Shown here: positions 60,768-64,000 of the stretch, in pieces
Layout of the letters: the number at the start of each line of letters is the position of its first letter
Numbering within the stretch: position 1 is the stretch's first letter
From: Prolixibacteraceae bacterium
Lineage (GTDB): Bacteria > Bacteroidota > Bacteroidia > Bacteroidales > Prolixibacteraceae
Direction of reading: 5' to 3'
DNA length: 64,000 nt
NCBI GenBank assembly: GCA_003506435.1
Contig: DOAQ01000048.1
Location: 62,001-126,000 of the forward strand
Position numbers and translations under genes: made by a program
Notes under the pieces: generated by a model
What the model saw: the letters and a program-made list of their open reading frames with translations, nothing else
Databases searched by the model: none
Told to the model about the DNA's origin: nothing

Positions 60768-62249
60768 TTACTTATCGACAAAGACCGTACAGTCTGTTGA
60801 GTTTTCAATATCGGCAACAGATGCTCCCGGAGTATCCAACATATTAAATACGAATACTGTACCGGTTCTGGGAAGAAGCCATTCCGTAGGAGTAACCTGT
60901 CCACCCAGTTTGATAAAGGTGCCTTTATCTTGCGCCCCTACAGGGAACAGATACGTATTGGTGCCTTGTCCGAAGTTCGGCTGAGGCTCGTCGTTGTTGC
61001 CTGTTCTGCTGTATACATCGTTATCCGGAATCGGATAGGGTGTTTCGGCAAGTGTAACCCCGTAGAAAATAGCATCCATAGGAACTGAATTTTCAGTAAC
61101 ATTAACCCCCTTGAATACGGCGATACCATCGGGGAAGGTTTTCTTGACAGAAGACTGTGAAGTTCCTGATCCGTTGGCCATCAAACCACTTCCTGCTTTT
61201 GCTGCGCCATTACCGTTTCCGCCGGGCACTGCACAATAATCAACACCCCAGAATACCGTTGGGGCCAACTGCGGGCTGAGAATTAATTTATAGTAACTGC
61301 ATATTACCCGGGCGTTTCCTCCTACATAGAAATATTGTCCTTTTTTCACGGAGCCTGTTTCTAAGTTTATCTGATATACGCTTTTGCTGGTCGCATTGTA
61401 AACGCCATCGGCCCAGCCGTATACGCTTGGTGTAGATGTGTTTGTAAATACTATGCTGTATTTGTTTTCAGCAAAATTAATATCCTTTAGTGCCATGAGT
61501 TGTACGTATTCATATTGTCCGGGATGAGTAAGGCCATCGCCGGAAATAGCGCCAGTCAGAGGACTGTCTGATCCTCTCGGGTCATGTACAAAACCGGTAA
61601 TAACAATTTCTGCATTGTGGTAGATTTTCCGGATAACGAAGTTCGCAGAGTTGCTCTGTCCTGCCCCAACTATTGAAACAGACTGCGTGAAAACAGCTAA
61701 ATTGTTATCGTCGTAAACGTATACATTGTACGTTCCTGTAACCGTCTTGGCAAATGTGACCTTTCCCTGTACATCCGACAGTCCTTCTTTTATTAAAACA
61801 GGATTGGCATCCGAAGTCAATAATTCTACTTTTCTGCCAACAATCGGCTTTTGCTTGTTGTCGATCAAGGTCACAGTAAAATTGTAATTTTCAACATATA
61901 CATCAAGCGCCCATTCGACGACGTTAAGTGTATTGTCCTTTTCAACAGTTATTTCTGTTGCTCCCAGTTCTTCACTTGCTTTAAAAGCTTTCAATGTGTA
62001 TTTTCTCGGTTCAAGACTTTTAAAATTTCCTTTACCAAGAACTGAAGTATAAACAGAATCGACTACAAAATTTGGCTTCTGGTCTGTATAATAAACTTTC
62101 ACCCAAACGCTTGACAGAGGAATTCCTTCGTTATTGGTCAAGCTTAAACTACAGTCATTGATCTCCGGAATTGCCGGATCGTCAAAACTATCACAGGCTG
62201 TAAACAGGATAGTAACAATTAAAAAAATAAAAATAAATGTCTGTTTCAT
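60768..62249 (-). CDS. Surface lipoprotein with tandem Ig-like domains, unknown function
   Basis: 493 residues. A lipobox (ILFTAC) marks it as a lipoprotein. Two carboxypeptidase-regulatory or Ig-like repeats (about 28-115 and 118-205; LSLTNNEGIPLSSVWVKVYY, FTVTLIDNKQKPIVGRKVEL) are followed by a ~280-residue region from AEIVITGFVHDPRGSDSPL. That region is similar in outline to lamin-tail-type domains, but I do not firmly recognise it. In Sus-type loci such extra lipoproteins usually bind ligand (SusE/F role) and follow susD; here it precedes susC. Confidence 0.7.
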   Translation of the reverse strand: MKQTFIFIFLIVTILFTACDSFDDPAIPEINDCSLSLTNNEGIPLSSVWVKVYYTDQKPNFVVDSVYTSVLGKGNFKSLEPRKYTLKAFKASEELGATEITVEKDNTLNVVEWALDVYVENYNFTVTLIDNKQKPIVGRKVELLTSDANPVLIKEGLSDVQGKVTFAKTVTGTYNVYVYDDNNLAVFTQSVSIVGAGQSNSANFVIRKIYHNAEIVITGFVHDPRGSDSPLTGAISGDGLTHPGQYEYVQLMALKDINFAENKYSIVFTNTSTPSVYGWADGVYNATSKSVYQINLETGSVKKGQYFYVGGNARVICSYYKLILSPQLAPTVFWGVDYCAVPGGNGNGAAKAGSGLMANGSGTSQSSVKKTFPDGIAVFKGVNVTENSVPMDAIFYGVTLAETPYPIPDNDVYSRTGNNDEPQPNFGQGTNTYLFPVGAQDKGTFIKLGGQVTPTEWLLPRTGTVFVFNMLDTPGASVADIENSTDCTVFVDK

Positions 62250-62369
62250 AAAACTTGCTTTTTGTGGTTATAAAACATTTTTCTTTTTCGTGTTCTTCCT
62301 TGCGCGACTGGCAAGCTTAAAAGAGAGAGTTACATGTTCATTCTTTTTCATTGAGATTAATTTTCAGGT

Positions 62370-63263
62370 TTATATGAGTAAGATTTGTTTTTTTGATTCA
62401 AGAAGCATTTCGCCAAACAATTCGAGGTCGTCGGCTATTATGTCGGGACGAAAAGTTGAATTATTCACATCTTCGAGAGAGCTTTCACCGGTTAATACCA
62501 ATACTCCCAATGCCTTCGAGTCCAGAGCCATTTTCAGGTCGGTATACAGGCGGTCGCCCACCATGGCAACCTGCGATGCCTGAAGTTTGTATTTTTGCAA
62601 TATTCCGTCCAGCATCCGGGGGTCCGGTTTCCCGGCAACGGCATTCGGAGTGCGTCCGGTTGCTTCGTTCAGACAGGAACAGATGGAGCCACAGTCGACC
62701 AAAGTGGTTGGTTGATCGGTTGGACACACCTTATCTGGATTGGTTGCGATATAGGGCAATCCTTGTCCGATCCACCATGCGGCCCGGCAGAGGCGGGAAT
62801 ATGTCAGCGACATGTCGAACCCAACGACTACGGCATCCGGATGGTCGTCCGCATCATCTTCCGTTGGTTTGTACCCTGCATTTTCAAACTCCCTGATCAT
62901 GCTTGGCGTGCCCAGAATAAATAATCGTTTGACCTCGGGATAATGGCACTTCAGATATTCAATTGTAGCTTGCGCCGAAGTATATATTTCATCTTCAGTT
63001 GCTGATATCCCCATTCTTCTCAGGTGTGTTAAATAATCGTTGGTACTTCTGGACGGATTATTGGTAAGGAACGAATAACTGATATCCATTTCCTTCAATT
63101 TATTCAGAAAAGAGATGGTAAAAGGGAACAATGTTTTCCCGTTGTAAATGGTACCATCCATGTCCAAAGCAACATGCTTAATATCTTTTAACCTGTTTTG
63201 CAATTCAATGGGGTTATCAATCCCCATCTGATTGAAATACTTGTATTTAGTAAAATTTGTCAT
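62370..63263 (-). CDS. HAD-IIA phosphatase (NagD-like)
   Basis: 297 residues; the likely start is the first ATG or the one at MGIDNPIELQN. Motif I is VALDMDGTIYNGKTLFP, motif II SFLTNNPSRS, the motif III lysine is in VAGKPDPRML, and motif IV is MVGDRLYTDLKMALDS. The large C2b cap between motifs II and III is typical of NagD/glycerol-3-phosphate or 4-nitrophenyl phosphatases. It lies 9 bp after an OPA-type transporter gene, which imports phosphate esters. A role in hydrolysing the imported ester in the cytoplasm is the simplest reading. Confidence 0.9.
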   Translation of the reverse strand: MTNFTKYKYFNQMGIDNPIELQNRLKDIKHVALDMDGTIYNGKTLFPFTISFLNKLKEMDISYSFLTNNPSRSTNDYLTHLRRMGISATEDEIYTSAQATIEYLKCHYPEVKRLFILGTPSMIREFENAGYKPTEDDADDHPDAVVVGFDMSLTYSRLCRAAWWIGQGLPYIATNPDKVCPTDQPTTLVDCGSICSCLNEATGRTPNAVAGKPDPRMLDGILQKYKLQASQVAMVGDRLYTDLKMALDSKALGVLVLTGESSLEDVNNSTFRPDIIADDLELFGEMLLESKKQILLI

Positions 63264-63272
63264 AGTTATTTA

Positions 63273-64000
63273 TTAATCATCATAGCCATCGGCTTTGGCC
63301 TTCCATGCCAGTGCAAACACCAGAGTCCCGGTAATTCCGAGAATAATTAATACTCCGATAGCGTAATTCCATCCAAGATTATCTGCAATCATACCCAATC
63401 CCCATCCGGAAACGATTGTGCTGGCGTATCCAAAAAGTCCGGTAAATCCGATTGCAGTTGCTGCTGCGCGTTTGGTTGCAAGGTTTGCTACCGCAATTCC
63501 TACCAAGGCTTGAGGACCGTATATACTGAACCCGGCTGCCATTAAAATTCCTGCCATCAATGCGGGAGAGGCGTCGATTTGCCAAAACAGGAAAATGAAA
63601 AAGGCAGCCAAAGCCATACAGATAACGGCAACACGGGCTCCCCGTCCTCCGAAAAATTTATCCGTTGCCCATCCTGCCAGCAGCATTCCTATGATTCCGG
63701 AAATTTCAAACCCTGCCACCATCCATCCTGCATGATGAATGGAAACTCCTTTCCATTCGCTCAGAAGTGTTGGTCCCCAGTCTAAAACTGCATAACGCAC
63801 TGTGTATACAAAGAAGTTGGCAATGGCGATAATCCAGATATAGGGGTTGAGGAATACTTTCTTCCGTACAAATTGTTTGAATTCAAGTGATTTGCTGTCT
63901 CCTTCTTCCTTGTGATTTTTATTGTCTGATGTTATTTCCGGCAATCCAACTGATGACGGGGTATCCCGCAATGTAAACCACAAAAATGCAGCTCCTGCCA
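63273..64000 (-). CDS. MFS transporter of the organophosphate:phosphate antiporter type (cut by window edge)
   Basis: The frame is open through base 64000, so only the C-terminal ~240 residues are present; the TTG at 63983 is not a real start. About six helices remain. The loop FLWFTLRDTPSSVGLPE resembles the mid-loop of GlpT/UhpT-type transporters (L-R-D-x-P-x-S-x-G-L-P). PQALVGIAVANLATKRAAATAIGFTGLFGY is another OPA-like segment. These proteins exchange sugar-phosphates or glycerol-3-phosphate for phosphate. It probably starts the long minus-strand operon together with the HAD-IIA gene. Confidence 0.85.
   Translation of the reverse strand, partial: AGAAFLWFTLRDTPSSVGLPEITSDNKNHKEEGDSKSLEFKQFVRKKVFLNPYIWIIAIANFFVYTVRYAVLDWGPTLLSEWKGVSIHHAGWMVAGFEISGIIGMLLAGWATDKFFGGRGARVAVICMALAAFFIFLFWQIDASPALMAGILMAAGFSIYGPQALVGIAVANLATKRAAATAIGFTGLFGYASTIVSGWGLGMIADNLGWNYAIGVLIILGITGTLVFALAWKAKADGYDD

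Overview
The window comes from the chromosome of a Bacteroidota bacterium, probably of the Marinilabiliales/Prolixibacteraceae type. This is inferred from gene content; there is no rRNA in the window. The supporting signs are a SusC/SusD pair, a fused MurF-alanine racemase, pyrG next to yidC, DUF349 and CHAT-TPR proteins, AT-rich leaders mostly without Shine-Dalgarno sequences, and several TAnnTTTG-like -7 boxes. Both window edges cut genes: an apolipoprotein N-acyltransferase on the left and an MFS transporter on the right.

Layout. 0-10.8 kb is housekeeping: lnt, an SRPBCC protein, pyrE, a Nudix hydrolase, trmD, a small heat-shock protein, a DUF349 protein, pyrG-yidC and a small nuclease. 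10.9-15.7 kb is an accessory locus: a large exported TPR-CHAT (caspase-like) protein, a divergent 50-residue peptide with a double-glycine leader, and a membrane protein with repeated anti-sigma-like modules and TPRs. 16-33.4 kb holds tRNA-Ser, a PAP2 phosphatase, two glycosyltransferases, a periplasmic-sensing histidine kinase, tdk and murF-alr, an acidic repeat protein with rsmI and a yjjG-like gene, a HAD hydrolase, an acyltransferase, two outer-membrane barrel proteins and purE. 33.5-36.4 kb has hpt and adk, separated by an AT-rich four-gene cassette led by an XRE regulator. 36.5-42.6 kb has an AlkD-like protein, a flippase, a CNNM/CorC protein, an outer-membrane protein, a secreted C1 peptidase and tRNA-His.

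42.6-48.9 kb is a sulfur/molybdenum module: mobA, then a Tat-exported molybdopterin oxidoreductase, its four-cluster ferredoxin, an NrfD/PsrC membrane subunit, two half-size YeeE/YedE sulfur-transport proteins and an exported rhodanese-like protein. The last has lost the usual catalytic cysteine but ends in Gly-Gly-Cys. The genes lie 2-72 bp apart and look like one transcript. They probably exchange electrons with quinone and move inorganic sulfur across the inner membrane.

49.6-64 kb is a long minus-strand operon: an OPA-type MFS transporter, a HAD-IIA phosphatase, a novel lipoprotein, SusC, SusD, a sulfatase lipoprotein, a calcineurin-like phosphoesterase lipoprotein, a polyol-type MFS transporter and a second metallophosphoesterase. 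There is no glycoside hydrolase or polysaccharide lyase. The cargo may therefore be a small phosphate- or sulfate-esterified compound rather than an ordinary polysaccharide.

The best candidates for undescribed biology are the GG-peptide/CHAT/repeat-module locus (10.9-15.7 kb) and the rhodanese-like protein with a GGC tail (48.3-48.9 kb).
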